A DNA stretch of 64,000 bases from Roseomonas sp. (GCA_020249265.1 JADCGA010000030.1:1-64000), one strand, 5' to 3'; positions 7,207-17,425 are shown, counted from the first letter of the stretch. Translations and numbers: made by a program. Notes: generated by a model from the sequence alone, not told the origin.

Positions 7207-8108
7207 GGCAGCATCTCCGACCCCGGCACAATGCCCTTGGGCAGGCTGGCGGCATGGCGCGCGATCTCACCGGGGCGTGCCAGCCAAATCTTATCCCGTT
7301 GCGTCAAAATATGCTGCATGGCGCGGCGAAACGGGCGAAGCCGAAAGGGTTGGCCGATGATGAAAGGGTGCAGCACGATGGAACACACCAGTGGCATGTC
7401 GCGCGAACGATCCAGCATTTCATCGAACTGATCCACCACCATATCGGCGAAATCCCGCGCCGCTTGTTGGCGAAAGATCGCAACAGGGCTGTCATTCACT
7501 TCGATCGAGTAGGGCACGGAGAGCATGGGCCCGGCGCGGGTTGTCATCCAGAAAGGCTGGTCATCCGCCGGCCAATCCATGACATAGCCAAAACCTTCTT
7601 CCTTCAGCAGATCAAGCGTTGAAGCGGATTGCGTGATGTAGGGGCCAAGCCAACCATCCGGTGCCTTGCCGGTGTGGCGGATGATCGCCTCTCGGCTTTC
7701 GGCGATCAGCCGGCGTTCATCATCTTCGAACAGGATGTCCTGGCGTTCGGCATTGGTGCGGCCATGGCCGATAAACTCATCGCCGCGTTTGATCAAAGCC
7801 GGAGCAATCTCCGGGCAAGTATCCAAGACCAACCCATTCACATTATGCGCACAAGGCAGCACGTATTCATCGAACATGGCCAGCATGTTCCAAAGCCCGA
7901 CGCGATTGCCGTAATCCCGCCAGGCGTAATTGCGCTGGGATTGCGGCGCGGCGGCGCCGGTACTGTCGCTGCCAAGCCCGGCGCGAAAGGCAAAGGCTTC
8001 GATATTATTGCACAGCACCACCGCAAGCCTGCTGCCATTGGGCCATTCATAGGTGGGGCGGTGCGGGATGGCGCTATGCTGATAGCGCCCATGGGTTGGC
8101 AGTTTCAT
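7203..8108 (-). CDS. Polysaccharide deacetylase-family (PuuE/allantoinase-like) protein
   Basis: 301 residues with a NodB-type barrel as in PuuE-like amidohydrolases: RPTYEWPNGSRLAVVLCNNIEAF near the start, the metal-region helix YGNRVGLWNMLAMFDEY, EFIGHGRTNAE and a WLGPYITQSASTLDLLKEEGF segment, then VCSIVLHPFIIGQPFR. Relatives hydrolyse amide bonds of small N-compounds rather than polysaccharide. No signal peptide is visible, so it is probably cytosolic. It is translationally coupled to the CitE-like gene. The substrate cannot be named. Confidence 0.85.
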   Translation of the reverse strand: MKLPTHGRYQHSAIPHRPTYEWPNGSRLAVVLCNNIEAFAFRAGLGSDSTGAAAPQSQRNYAWRDYGNRVGLWNMLAMFDEYVLPCAHNVNGLVLDTCPEIAPALIKRGDEFIGHGRTNAERQDILFEDDERRLIAESREAIIRHTGKAPDGWLGPYITQSASTLDLLKEEGFGYVMDWPADDQPFWMTTRAGPMLSVPYSIEVNDSPVAIFRQQAARDFADMVVDQFDEMLDRSRDMPLVCSIVLHPFIIGQPFRLRPFRRAMQHILTQRDKIWLARPGEIARHAASLPKGIVPGSEMLP

Positions 8109-8234
8109 GGCCGGTCTCCAAAACTTTGCCCGGGACGCTAAGCCCCGGGACTGGCCCCGTCAAAGCCGCCCGCCCCCTTTGCAGGGCCACCCCGCCATGC
8201 GCTACTCTTGACTCGAAAAGTGGAGGATCGGCGT

Positions 8235-11087
8235 ATGCCAGATGGCAGCACAACGGATCGGATCGCCTATTCGGCGCCGATCGGCGATGAGGTGAAGACC
8301 ACCACCTGCTATATGTGCGCCTGTCGCTGCGGGATTCGCGTGCATCTTAAGGATGGCCGCGTTCGCTATATCGAAGGCAATCCCGATCATCCGGTGAATA
8401 AGGGCGTGCTCTGCGGCAAGGGCAGCGCCGGCATCATGACGCAATATAGCCCGGCGCGCCTGCAAGCGCCCTTGAAGCGGGTTGGGCCGCGCGGTTCCGG
8501 CGAGTATGCCGAGATTTCCTGGGATGAGGCGATGGAAATCGCCACCAGCGCGCTGCGGAAAGTGCGGGAAACTGACCCGAAGCGCCTGGCTTTCTTCACC
8601 GGGCGCGACCAATCCCAATCGCTCACGGGATTTTGGGCGGCGCAATTCGGCACGCCCAATTTCGCAGCGCATGGCGGGTTCTGTTCGGTCAATATGGCCG
8701 CCGGCGGGCTTTACACCATTGGCGGTTCCTTCTGGGAGTTTGGCGAACCCGATTGGGAACGCTCAAAATATCTTCTGATCCTGGGCGTCGCCGAGGATCA
8801 TGATTCCAACCCAATCAAAACCGGCCTCGCCGCGCTGAAGCAGCGCAACGCCAAGGTGGTTTCCGTCAATCCCGTACGTACTGGCTATTCCGCTATTGCC
8901 GATGAATGGGTGGGCATCCGCCCCGGCACGGATGGGCTTTTCGTCATGGCGCTGATCCATGAATTGCTGCGCAATGATTGGGTGGATTCCGAATTCCTGG
9001 TGCGGCATACCAATGCGCATTGGCTGGTGATCCGCAATCCGGGCGGCGCGGATGATGGGCTATTCGCCCGAGATGCCGATGGCAAGCCGCAAGCCTGGGA
9101 TCGGGCGCGCGGTGCCATGGATGCGGCGGCGGCTGATCTTTCCCCCGTACTTGTCGGCGATTTCACCCTGCCGGATGGCCGCAAGGCGCGCCCCGTTTTC
9201 CATTTGATGGCCGAACGCTATCTGGGCGCCGAATATGCGCCGGAAGCGGTCGCGGAACGTTGCGGGCTGGATGCGGAACGCATTCGCCGCATCGCCGCCG
9301 AAATGGCCGATGTCGCCTTCAACCAGACCATTACGCTCGATCAGCCCTGGACCGATACGCTAGGCCGTCGGCATGAGAAAATGGTGGGCCGGCCTGTCGC
9401 GCTGCACGCCATGCGCGGCATCAGCGCGCATTCCAACGGCTTTCATACCTGCCGCGCCTTGCATATTCTGCAAATGCTGCTGGGTGCCATCGATACGCCT
9501 GGTTCCTGGCGCTACAAGGCGCCTTTCCCGCGGCCCATTCCGCCCGGCCCCGGCCCCGCGGGCAAGAATTCAAAGCCAAATACGCCGCTTGCTGGCAATA
9601 TCCTGTCCTTCACCCATGGGCCGGATGATTTGCTGGTCAATGATGATGGATCCCCCATTCGCATTGACCATTCCTTTTCCTGGGAAGCGCCGCTTGGTCT
9701 ACATGGCATGATGCATACCGTGATCGGCAATGCGGCGAAGGGCGATCCCTACAGGATTGAGGTGCTGTTCATGTTCATGGCGAATATGGCCTGGAATAGC
9801 GCGATGAACCCGCTGGAGACGATTGAATGCCTCACGGCCAAGGATGAAAGCGGCGACTACGTCATCCCAACCGTGATCTATTCCGATGCGTTTTTCAGCG
9901 AAACCGTGCCCTATGCTGATCTGATCCTGCCGGACACAACCTATCTGGAACGCTGGGATTGCATTTCCATTCTGGATCGCCCGATTGGGTCTTCGCATGG
10001 GCCGGGCGATGCCATTCGCCAGCCGGTGCTAAAGCCGGATCGTGATGTGCGCCCCTTCCAGGATGTGCTGATTGAATTGGGCGCACGTCTTGGTCTGCCC
10101 GCCTTCACCAAGGAAGATGGCAGCGCGCGCTTCAAGGATTACGCGGATTACATCGTCAATCACGAACGCATGCCGGGTGTGGGACCACTCGCGGGCTGGC
10201 GCGGGGAAGATGGCAGCGCGAAAGGGGTCGGCAAGCCCAACCCGGATCAATTGCAGCGCTACATCGAAAATGGTTGCTTTTGGCGGCATGATTTCTCCGC
10301 CGAGGAAAGCTATTTCAAGCATTCCAACAAGCTCTATCTGGAAAACGCCAAGGCAATGGGGCTGATTGGCAAGTCTGATCAGATCGTCTTGCAAATCTGG
10401 TCAGAACCCTTGCAGAAATTCCGCCTCGCCGCCGAAGGCCATGGCGAAAAGCAGCCACCGGAAGCCTTGCGCGAACGCGTGCGTACCTACTGTGACCCGC
10501 TGCCCATCTGGTATGCGCCGCTGGAACAAGTTGCGCATGATGTCTCAGACTTTCCTTTCTCAGCCGTCACGCAGCGCCCCATGGCGATGTATCATTCCTG
10601 GGGGTCGATGAATGCGTGGCTGCGGCAGATCCACGGCGCCAATCGCCTGTATATGAGCCGCACCAAGGGCGAAGCGATGGGCATCGCACAGGATGATTGG
10701 GTGTGGGTCGAAAGCCGCAATGGCCGGGTGAAGGGGCAAGTGACGCTGATGGAAGGCGTGAACCCCGATACGGTTTGGACCTGGAACGCGATTGGCAAGC
10801 GCGCTGGCGCCTGGATGCTCAGCCCCGATGCCGCGGAAGCGCAGCGTGGCTTTTTGCTGAACCATGTGATCAGCGAATGGCTGCCCGCGCAAACCGGCCC
10901 GCGTCTTGCGAATGCTGACCCCATCACCGGTCAGGCCGCTTGGTATGATCTGCGCGTGAATATCAAGAAATGCGCCCCCGGCGAGGAAGGCATCACCGCG
11001 CCGCATCCAAGCGCGCTGAAGCCGCCACCCAATATGCCGGAACCGCCCGATATTCTGCGCTTCAATGCAGGAGATAAAAAGCCATGA
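8235..11087 (+). CDS. soeA: Molybdopterin oxidoreductase catalytic subunit, SoeA-like sulfite dehydrogenase
   Basis: 950 residues, a complete complex-iron-sulfur molybdoenzyme large subunit. C25-x2-C28-x3-C32 and C60 bind the N-terminal [4Fe-4S] cluster, and C150 in HGGFCSVNMAAGG is the likely Mo ligand. There is no twin-arginine signal, so the enzyme should face the cytoplasm, as in SoeABC, which oxidises sulfite to sulfate and passes electrons to quinone. ATG 8235 is chosen because GGAGG lies at 8222-8226; an in-frame start nine codons earlier has no such site. Genes B and C follow with 4-bp overlaps. Other family members (polysulfide, thiosulfate or DMSO reductases) remain possible. Confidence 0.85.
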   Translation: MPDGSTTDRIAYSAPIGDEVKTTTCYMCACRCGIRVHLKDGRVRYIEGNPDHPVNKGVLCGKGSAGIMTQYSPARLQAPLKRVGPRGSGEYAEISWDEAMEIATSALRKVRETDPKRLAFFTGRDQSQSLTGFWAAQFGTPNFAAHGGFCSVNMAAGGLYTIGGSFWEFGEPDWERSKYLLILGVAEDHDSNPIKTGLAALKQRNAKVVSVNPVRTGYSAIADEWVGIRPGTDGLFVMALIHELLRNDWVDSEFLVRHTNAHWLVIRNPGGADDGLFARDADGKPQAWDRARGAMDAAAADLSPVLVGDFTLPDGRKARPVFHLMAERYLGAEYAPEAVAERCGLDAERIRRIAAEMADVAFNQTITLDQPWTDTLGRRHEKMVGRPVALHAMRGISAHSNGFHTCRALHILQMLLGAIDTPGSWRYKAPFPRPIPPGPGPAGKNSKPNTPLAGNILSFTHGPDDLLVNDDGSPIRIDHSFSWEAPLGLHGMMHTVIGNAAKGDPYRIEVLFMFMANMAWNSAMNPLETIECLTAKDESGDYVIPTVIYSDAFFSETVPYADLILPDTTYLERWDCISILDRPIGSSHGPGDAIRQPVLKPDRDVRPFQDVLIELGARLGLPAFTKEDGSARFKDYADYIVNHERMPGVGPLAGWRGEDGSAKGVGKPNPDQLQRYIENGCFWRHDFSAEESYFKHSNKLYLENAKAMGLIGKSDQIVLQIWSEPLQKFRLAAEGHGEKQPPEALRERVRTYCDPLPIWYAPLEQVAHDVSDFPFSAVTQRPMAMYHSWGSMNAWLRQIHGANRLYMSRTKGEAMGIAQDDWVWVESRNGRVKGQVTLMEGVNPDTVWTWNAIGKRAGAWMLSPDAAEAQRGFLLNHVISEWLPAQTGPRLANADPITGQAAWYDLRVNIKKCAPGEEGITAPHPSALKPPPNMPEPPDILRFNAGDKKP

Positions 11088-11827
11088 CATCGCTGCCCAA
11101 TCCTACGCCGGGGGCGAAGAAGCTCGGCCTTGTCATTGACCTTGATACCTGTGTCGGCTGCCATGCCTGTGCGACGAATTGCAAGGAATGGAACACCAGC
11201 GGGCATATGGCGCCGCTGCCGGATCAGCACCCTTATTCCGCCGCGCAGGAAGGTGTCTGGTTCAACCGCGTGCATGCCTATGAAGCCGGTGATGGTGATG
11301 AAGGCCGCACGGTGCATTTCCCGCGTTCGTGTCTCCATTGCGAAACGCCGGCCTGTGTCACGGTTTGCCCGACGGGCGCTTCTTACAAGCGCGCGGAAGA
11401 TGGCATTGTGCTGGTCAATACCGATATGTGCATCGGCTGCCAGCTTTGCGCCTGGGCCTGCCCTTATGGCGCGCGGGAATTGGATGAAGACCAGGGTGTC
11501 ATGAAGAAATGCACGCTCTGCGTTGATCGTATCTATAACGAAACTATCCCGGAAGACCGCCGCGTGCCGGCCTGTGTTTCCACTTGCCCGGCCAATGCGC
11601 GGCATTTCGGTGATCTTGGCGATCCAAACAGCGATGTCTCAAAGCTTGTCGCCGAACGCGGCGGGTACGAGCTGATGCCAGAGATGGGCTATCAGCCCGT
11701 CAATCGCTACCTCCCGCCGCGCAAGGCTTCCAGCCAGGTGAAGACGGCGCCCAAGGAAGCCGGGCCATTGCCCAGCCAAATCACCAATCCGCTGCTGCGC
11801 TGGATGGATAAGGTGCTGTCCCGATGA
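11084..11827 (+). CDS. soeB: Four-cluster iron-sulfur subunit, SoeB-like
   Basis: 247 residues of the DmsB/NrfC/SoeB electron-transfer family. Four cysteine groups are visible: CVGCHACATNC, CLHCETPACVTVCP, CIGCQLCAWACP, and CTLCVDRI with a later ACVSTCPANARHFGD, together enough for four [4Fe-4S] clusters. It links the Mo subunit to the membrane subunit on the cytoplasmic face. The ATG overlaps the soeA stop (ATGA) and the stop overlaps the soeC start, so the three genes are translated as one unit. Confidence 0.9.
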   Translation: MTSLPNPTPGAKKLGLVIDLDTCVGCHACATNCKEWNTSGHMAPLPDQHPYSAAQEGVWFNRVHAYEAGDGDEGRTVHFPRSCLHCETPACVTVCPTGASYKRAEDGIVLVNTDMCIGCQLCAWACPYGARELDEDQGVMKKCTLCVDRIYNETIPEDRRVPACVSTCPANARHFGDLGDPNSDVSKLVAERGGYELMPEMGYQPVNRYLPPRKASSQVKTAPKEAGPLPSQITNPLLRWMDKVLSR

Positions 11828-12762
11828 AACCCGCGCCTTCCATCATTTTCTTCACCGTCGCATCCGGCGCAGGTTACGGCTTGCTGTTCTGGCTTGGTGT
11901 GTTGAAGCCGCTTGGGCTTTTGCCGGCGAGCAGCCTGTTTGGCGCAACTGCGGCCATCATCGCCCTTGCGCTGATTGTTGCGGGGCTATGTTCATCGCTG
12001 TTGCATCTCGGCCGGCCAGAACGCGCCTGGCGCGCGCTCAGCCAATGGCGGTCTTCCTGGCTTTCGCGCGAAGGTGTCGCGGCAGTGCTGACCTTTCTGC
12101 CTGCCACGGTTTTTCTGATCGCGCTCGCGCATGATGAGGCAGGGTTGATCCTGCCCGCAGGTTTGCTTTCCGCCGCCGGCGCGGCGGTCACGGTTTACTG
12201 CACCGGCATGATCTACGCGTCGCTGAAACCCGTGAAGGAGTGGCATCACCCCATGGTTGCGCCGGGCTATTTGCTGTTCGCGAGCTTTTCAGGCGCGTCA
12301 TTGCTCGCCATGCTCGCCATTTTCTGGGGTGGCGGATTTTTCCCTGCTTTGGTCGCGGCAGCACTCGGCATGGCAGCGCTCATGTTCAAACGCGCCTATT
12401 GGGCGAGTGTGGATGCCACGCCCGCCGCCAGCACGCGCGAAAGCGCCACGGGGCTTGGCTTCATCGGCAAGGTGCGCCCGCTGGAAAGCCCTCATACAGA
12501 AAGCAATTACCTGCTGCGCGAAATGGCGTTTCGCGTGGGGCGTGTGCATGCGGCCAAGCTGCGCATCATTGCCTTGCTGCTCGGCTTCGCTTTGCCAGCG
12601 CTGCTGTTTTGCCTTGCCATCATCCTCGGCGGGGGCGGCGCCGCCATGGCATTGGGCCTACTTGCCGCTGCCAGCGCCGTCGCCGGGCTATTGGTGGAAC
12701 GCTGGCTGATTTTTGCCGAGGCCACGCATACCGTCTCACTTTACTACCCGACGCAGCGCTAA
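11824..12762 (+). CDS. soeC: DmsC-type membrane anchor / quinone-interacting subunit, SoeC-like
   Basis: 312 residues, mostly hydrophobic, with about eight membrane spans. The family block SSLLHLGRPERAWRALSQW followed by SSWLSREG is typical of the DmsC/SoeC anchor that passes electrons to or from quinone. Overlap with soeB is four bases. No TorD-like assembly chaperone gene accompanies the operon, and the next gene (tctA) is convergent only 11 bases away. Confidence 0.88.
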   Translation: MKPAPSIIFFTVASGAGYGLLFWLGVLKPLGLLPASSLFGATAAIIALALIVAGLCSSLLHLGRPERAWRALSQWRSSWLSREGVAAVLTFLPATVFLIALAHDEAGLILPAGLLSAAGAAVTVYCTGMIYASLKPVKEWHHPMVAPGYLLFASFSGASLLAMLAIFWGGGFFPALVAAALGMAALMFKRAYWASVDATPAASTRESATGLGFIGKVRPLESPHTESNYLLREMAFRVGRVHAAKLRIIALLLGFALPALLFCLAIILGGGGAAMALGLLAAASAVAGLLVERWLIFAEATHTVSLYYPTQR

Positions 12763-12773
12763 AAGTCCCCGCG

Positions 12774-14255
12774 CTACACCCCGCGCATCCGCCAAAGCCT
12801 GCCAAGCAGCGGCCACAATAGCCCAATAGCGGTGATGCACAGCAGCGTCATCGCGATGGGGCGTGTTGCGAACATGCTGACATCATCGCCGAAGATGATC
12901 AGTGATTGCTTGAGCGTTTCTTCCATCTTCCCACCCAGCACCAGTCCCATGATCAAAGGCGCGGGCGAAAACCCGGTACGGCGAAACAGAAAACCCACCA
13001 CGCCCGCCACAAGCATGATGACGACATCACCCATGGATTGATCCGGCCCATAGGCACCGATAATCGAAAGCGCAAACACCGATGGCCACAGGATTGCGGG
13101 CGGCACCAAGGAAATCCGCGCGAAGAATTTGGCCATGTAAAGCCCAAGCCCAAGATAGAAAAGATTGGCCGCCAACATCGAAGCGAATACGGCGTACAGC
13201 AAAGTTGGCTGCTCCGTAAAAAGATGCGGCCCCGGCCGCACCCCCTGCACAATCAGCGCGGCCAGAATAATCGCCGTCGTTGCGCTGCCGGGAATTCCAA
13301 GTGCCAGCGTCGGCACCATGGAACCACCAACTGCGGCATTATTCGCGGCCTCAGGCCCTGCAACACCTTCAATGCTGCCCTTGCCAAATTCCTCCTTATG
13401 CTTGGACCAACGGCGCGTTTCATTATAACCAATCAGCGCTGCCGTTGTGGCGCCCAAGGCTGGCAAGGCGCCAATGAAGGTGCCAATACCGCTACCAATC
13501 CAGATGGCGCGATTGCATTTGCGAAATTCCGCCATGCCCGGCACGCGCGCCGCATCCATGGCAATGATCTTCGCTTTCTCCGCCCGGCGCACAACCTGAT
13601 CCAGCATTTCACCAACCGCGAAAAGCCCGATCAGAACCGGCACAAACTTGATACCATCGGCCAATTCATCAATGCCAAAGGCAAAGCGTTCCGTACCCGT
13701 GGTCAGATCCATCCCCACAGTCGCCAGCAAAACACCAAGTGCTGCAGCAATCAAATTCTTCACCGCGCTATCGCCGCCAATCGCCGCGCACATGGAAAGC
13801 CCGAAGACGGCCAGCGCAAAATATTCCGGAGGCCCAAAGGAATAGGCCGCGCGCGCCAGCAAGGGGGCCGCAATGATCAGCACAAAAATCGAGAATATCC
13901 CGCCAATCGCCGAAGAAACCGCAGACATGCCAAGTGCCAGCCCGGCCTGGCCCTTTTCCGCCATCTTGTAGCCTTCAAGCGCGGTGGCACTCGCCGAAGG
14001 ATCGCCCGGTGCATTCACCATAATGGCAGTGATGGATCCGCCAAAATTCGCCGCGCAATAGATTGCGCCTAGAAAACAGATAGCCGGAATAGGGCCCATG
14101 GTGATTGTCATTGGCAGCATCAGCGCGATGGTGGTGCTGCCCGAAATCCCTGGCAGCGCGCCCACAAAAATCCCTAGAACGGTGCCAAGGAACACCATGA
14201 ACATGACCCAGGGATCAAGCAGAATGGCAAGCCCACCCAAAAAATCTTCCATCAC
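12774..14255 (-). CDS. tctA: Tripartite tricarboxylate transporter, large permease TctA
   Basis: 493 residues with about eleven to twelve membrane spans. The signature [19 protein letters not shown] near the N-terminus and the internal [20 protein letters not shown] repeat are hallmarks of TctA, as is [28 protein letters not shown]. TctA forms the sodium-coupled translocation path of TTT systems in the inner membrane. Its ATG immediately follows the tctB stop, and tctC lies just upstream, so this is a complete tctCBA operon. Confidence 0.95.
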   Translation of the reverse strand: MMEDFLGGLAILLDPWVMFMVFLGTVLGIFVGALPGISGSTTIALMLPMTITMGPIPAICFLGAIYCAANFGGSITAIMVNAPGDPSASATALEGYKMAEKGQAGLALGMSAVSSAIGGIFSIFVLIIAAPLLARAAYSFGPPEYFALAVFGLSMCAAIGGDSAVKNLIAAALGVLLATVGMDLTTGTERFAFGIDELADGIKFVPVLIGLFAVGEMLDQVVRRAEKAKIIAMDAARVPGMAEFRKCNRAIWIGSGIGTFIGALPALGATTAALIGYNETRRWSKHKEEFGKGSIEGVAGPEAANNAAVGGSMVPTLALGIPGSATTAIILAALIVQGVRPGPHLFTEQPTLLYAVFASMLAANLFYLGLGLYMAKFFARISLVPPAILWPSVFALSIIGAYGPDQSMGDVVIMLVAGVVGFLFRRTGFSPAPLIMGLVLGGKMEETLKQSLIIFGDDVSMFATRPIAMTLLCITAIGLLWPLLGRLWRMRGV

Positions 14256-14723
14256 TCAAAACCCCAACATGCTGCCAAGCCAACCCTTAGGCAGAGTCAG
14301 CCGGAAAATCTTCACGAATACCAGCCAGATGGCGATGCCCATGCCAAGTGCTGAAAGCACCAGCGTGGCCCAGGGAGTACCGCCCCAAAGCAGCCCTGCC
14401 ACCAGCAAGAAAATGGGGATCGCCGGGATCATGCCGATGATCTCAACCAAAGGCAGAAACCCAAGACAGAGAGCAAAAATCAACCAAGCGCGGGATGAAA
14501 TGCGCGGCGCATCATCCTCATTTGCAGGAGATGCCGCGGTCAGCCCCAGAAGCAGCGCCAGCAACAAAAGGATTGCCGATACCAGACGCGGAAATTCAAC
14601 TGCGCCAAGCCCGGGCAGGCCAGGTGGCACAGGTTCAAAGGTGAAGGTCGCGGCAATGGCGGCGAAGGCCACCGCCGCGATACTGGCGGCGATGGCGTGG
14701 TTCGGGTTGCGCGCGCCGCGCAT
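14256..14723 (-). CDS. tctB: Tripartite tricarboxylate transporter, small permease TctB
   Basis: 155 residues with four predicted membrane helices, the size and topology of TctB. Sequence conservation is low in this family, so the call rests mainly on position between tctC and tctA (the stop of tctC overlaps this ATG by one base) and on the hydrophobic pattern. A polar loop (ASPANEDDAPRISSRA) separates the second and third helices. Confidence 0.88.
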   Translation of the reverse strand: MRGARNPNHAIAASIAAVAFAAIAATFTFEPVPPGLPGLGAVEFPRLVSAILLLLALLLGLTAASPANEDDAPRISSRAWLIFALCLGFLPLVEIIGMIPAIPIFLLVAGLLWGGTPWATLVLSALGMGIAIWLVFVKIFRLTLPKGWLGSMLGF

Positions 14724-15700
14724 CAGCGCAGCAGGCCAAGCGCCAGTAGTGCTTCCCGCCCGCTATCATGGAAGGCCTGAAGCTGCGCCCCCCAGGCGGC
14801 GCGCCCCACCACGCTATCCGGTGATTGACCCGTGTTTTCCAGGTAGGTCTTGAAAATCGGGCCGGACATGGCGCGGAGCAACCCTTCCTCCAGCCGTGCC
14901 ACGCGATCTTCAGGGGTTCCCCGCAACACACAAAATCCGCGCACGGTTGAAGCAACGCAATCAATCCCGGCCTCCATTGCTGTCGGCAGGTCAGGAAAGC
15001 CCGCAAGTCGCTTTTCAGAAAGGGCGAGCAGCGGGCGCAATTCACCAGAACGCAACTGCGCTTCCGCTTCCGCAGGATTGACCAGGGCAGAATCGGTATT
15101 ACCGCCGACCAGATTGATCACAATCTCTCCACCGCCGCGGAAGGGCACCAGGGTTGGCTGCTGCAAACCTGCCGCGCGCCCGAAGGAGAAGATGGAGATA
15201 TGGTCAACGCCGCCCACATGCGTGCCACCAAAGCGCAAGGAACGCTGCTTGCCAGCGGCCACAAGATCAGCGGCGGTGCGGAAGGGGCTTTCGCGCCGCA
15301 CCAATACCAATTGCGGGTCATCGGTCGCGCGCACCAGCGGCACCAGTTCGGAAAACTGCGGTACGTTGCGATTGCGCAGCTGGGTCAGCAAATGGGTCTG
15401 CGTGACCAGGATAATCGTATGCCCATCCGCGGGCTTTGATGCCAGATATTGCAACGCCTGTGCGCCACTGCCGGCGGTGCGATTGACCACAACGAATTCC
15501 TGTTTGAATTCGCTTGGCGCCTGCACCATCATCATGCGTGCGGTGATGTCCGTGCCGCCGCCAACGCCGGCATGCGTCACGACTTCGACCACACGTTCCG
15601 GAAAATTGCCCTGCGCGCGCAGAATTCCTGGCGCAGCCAGAACAGCGCCAGCCCCGAAACCAAGACGCGCCATGGCGCGACGTTTCATCATGAATGTCAT
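14723..15700 (-). CDS. tctC: Bug/TctC substrate-binding protein of the TctABC operon
   Basis: 325 residues, periplasmic solute-binding component. The signal peptide begins KRRAMARLGFGAGAVLAAPGI, cleaved near ILRAQG. The family pattern is recognisable but divergent: VVTHAGVGGGTDITARMM replaces the usual VPFPPGG block, and NRTAGSGAQALQYLASKPADGHTIILVT follows. The ATG at 15700 is chosen because GGAGGAGG lies six bases before it; a longer in-frame form would put 35 extra residues ahead of the signal peptide. Directly upstream of tctB-tctA, so it is the dedicated receptor. Ligand unknown. Confidence 0.9.
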   Translation of the reverse strand: MTFMMKRRAMARLGFGAGAVLAAPGILRAQGNFPERVVEVVTHAGVGGGTDITARMMMVQAPSEFKQEFVVVNRTAGSGAQALQYLASKPADGHTIILVTQTHLLTQLRNRNVPQFSELVPLVRATDDPQLVLVRRESPFRTAADLVAAGKQRSLRFGGTHVGGVDHISIFSFGRAAGLQQPTLVPFRGGGEIVINLVGGNTDSALVNPAEAEAQLRSGELRPLLALSEKRLAGFPDLPTAMEAGIDCVASTVRGFCVLRGTPEDRVARLEEGLLRAMSGPIFKTYLENTGQSPDSVVGRAAWGAQLQAFHDSGREALLALGLLR

Positions 15701-15841
15701 GAAGCCCTCCTCCGGCTTGGGGATCGCCTGCGTCCCCTTTCGGAACACCCTAGCCCTGATGCCGATACTCTCCAAGGGGTTGGCTTGCGCGCTACCCCGC
15801 GCCAAGACATGCTCGGCCTAATCAGCAAGGAGATCTCAGTC

Positions 15842-17425
15842 ATGATCGCACGCCGTGCACTGCTTACCGCCTCTGCCGCCGCGCTTGCCGCGCCGCGCTT
15901 TGCCACGGGCCAGACCGCCGCGCGCACGCTGCGCTTCATTCCGCAAAGCAACCTGTCCAGCATGGACCCGGTCTGGAGCACCGCCGTCATTGTCCGCAAT
16001 CACGGCCTGATGGTTTATGACACATTGTTCGGCCTGGGTGCGGATTTTCGTCCAAAGCACCAGATGCTGGCAGGGCATGAGATTTCGGCCGATGGCCTGA
16101 CCTGGACCATGACACTCCGCCCCGGCTTGCGGTTCCATGACAATGAACCGGTGCGCGCGCGTGATTGCATCGCTTCCATCAATCGCTGGTCAAAGCGCGA
16201 TGTGCTTGGCCAAAGGCTTGGCGTGCTGCTGAATGAAATGCGCGCGCTGGATGACAATCGCTTTGAAATTCGCCTGAAGCAGCCTTGGGCGGGCTTGGCT
16301 TGGGCGCTCGGCAAACCATCGGCCAGCATTTGCGCCATCATGCCCGAACGCATCGCGGAAACCGATGCCTTCCAGCAAATCCGCGATTTCACCGGCAGCG
16401 GCCCCTTCCGTTTCCGGCAGGATCTGTTCCGTTCCGGCGATATCGCAGTCTATGACCGCTTCGAAGGCTATCAGACGCGCCAGGAAGCATCGGACTTCAT
16501 GGCGGGTGGCAAGCCTGTGTACTTCGATCGTGTCGAATGGCGCATCATGCCGGACCCTTCCACCGCATCCGCCGCGCTGCAAAACAATGAAACGGATTGG
16601 TGGGAAACGCCGCATGCGGATTTGTTACCACTATTGAGGCGGCATCGGGACATTGTGGTGGACCGCATCAATAACGCCGGCAATCTTGGCGTGCTGCGCT
16701 TCAATTTCCTGCATCCACCTTTTGACAATGTCGCGGTGCGCCGCGCGCTTTTGCCCGCGATTGACCAGCGCGTTTTCATGGATGCGGCCATCGGCACGGA
16801 TCAAACGCTCTCCCACGTGCCGGCGGGTGTTTTCACGCCCGGTACGCCGCTTGCCAATGATGCCGGGCTTGAAGTGCTGACCGGCCCGCGCAGCCTGGAT
16901 GCGGCGCGCGCCGCACTTGCGGCATCAGGCTACAAGAATGAACGCGTGGTGATGATGTCGGCCACTGATTTGCCGGTGTTGCAGAACTTGGCCGTGGTGG
17001 CATCGGATGTGATGAAGCGCATCGGCTTCAATGTTGATTTCATTTCCATGGATTGGGGCACGCAAATCCAGCGCCGCACCAATCGCGGCCCGGTGGATCA
17101 AGGCGGCTGGAGCGCCTTTTGCACCACCTGGGAAGGCTTGGATGTCTCGGTACCTGGCAGCCACATGCCCATTCGCGGCAATGGCGCCAATGCCTGGTCC
17201 GGCTGGCCCACCATGCCGCGGCTTGAGGAATTGCGCGATGCCTGGTTCGCCGCGCCCGATCTGGCGGTGGAACGCGGCATCGCAGAGGATATTCAGCGCG
17301 TGGTCTGGCAGGAAGTGCCCTTCATTCCGCTTGGCCTGGTGCTGCCGCCGCAAGCCTATCGGCGGAGCATCCGCGATGTGGTGAAGGGCGGCCCGGCACT
17401 ATTCTGGGGGGTAAAACGCGCATGA
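15842..17425 (+). CDS. ABC transporter family-5 (peptide/opine/nickel-type) solute-binding protein
   Basis: 527 residues. The signal peptide MIARRALLTASAAALAAP carries a twin arginine. The family-5 binding-protein core is clear: LRFIPQSNLSSMDPVWST, GLTWTMTLRPGLRFHDNEPV, TGSGPFRF, VRRALLPAIDQRVFMDAAIG. Such proteins bind oligopeptides, glutathione, opines or other compounds in the periplasm. ATG 15842 has AAGGAG at 15827-15832; longer in-frame sequence runs back into the divergent tctC gene. No permease or ATPase is adjacent, so its transporter is encoded elsewhere. The last codon overlaps the next gene. Confidence 0.9.
   Translation: MIARRALLTASAAALAAPRFATGQTAARTLRFIPQSNLSSMDPVWSTAVIVRNHGLMVYDTLFGLGADFRPKHQMLAGHEISADGLTWTMTLRPGLRFHDNEPVRARDCIASINRWSKRDVLGQRLGVLLNEMRALDDNRFEIRLKQPWAGLAWALGKPSASICAIMPERIAETDAFQQIRDFTGSGPFRFRQDLFRSGDIAVYDRFEGYQTRQEASDFMAGGKPVYFDRVEWRIMPDPSTASAALQNNETDWWETPHADLLPLLRRHRDIVVDRINNAGNLGVLRFNFLHPPFDNVAVRRALLPAIDQRVFMDAAIGTDQTLSHVPAGVFTPGTPLANDAGLEVLTGPRSLDAARAALAASGYKNERVVMMSATDLPVLQNLAVVASDVMKRIGFNVDFISMDWGTQIQRRTNRGPVDQGGWSAFCTTWEGLDVSVPGSHMPIRGNGANAWSGWPTMPRLEELRDAWFAAPDLAVERGIAEDIQRVVWQEVPFIPLGLVLPPQAYRRSIRDVVKGGPALFWGVKRA

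Noticed and set aside
12906..14072. 388-codon plus-strand frame opposite tctA
   Set aside because: Antisense to a clear TctA; the translation is a low-complexity basic sequence.
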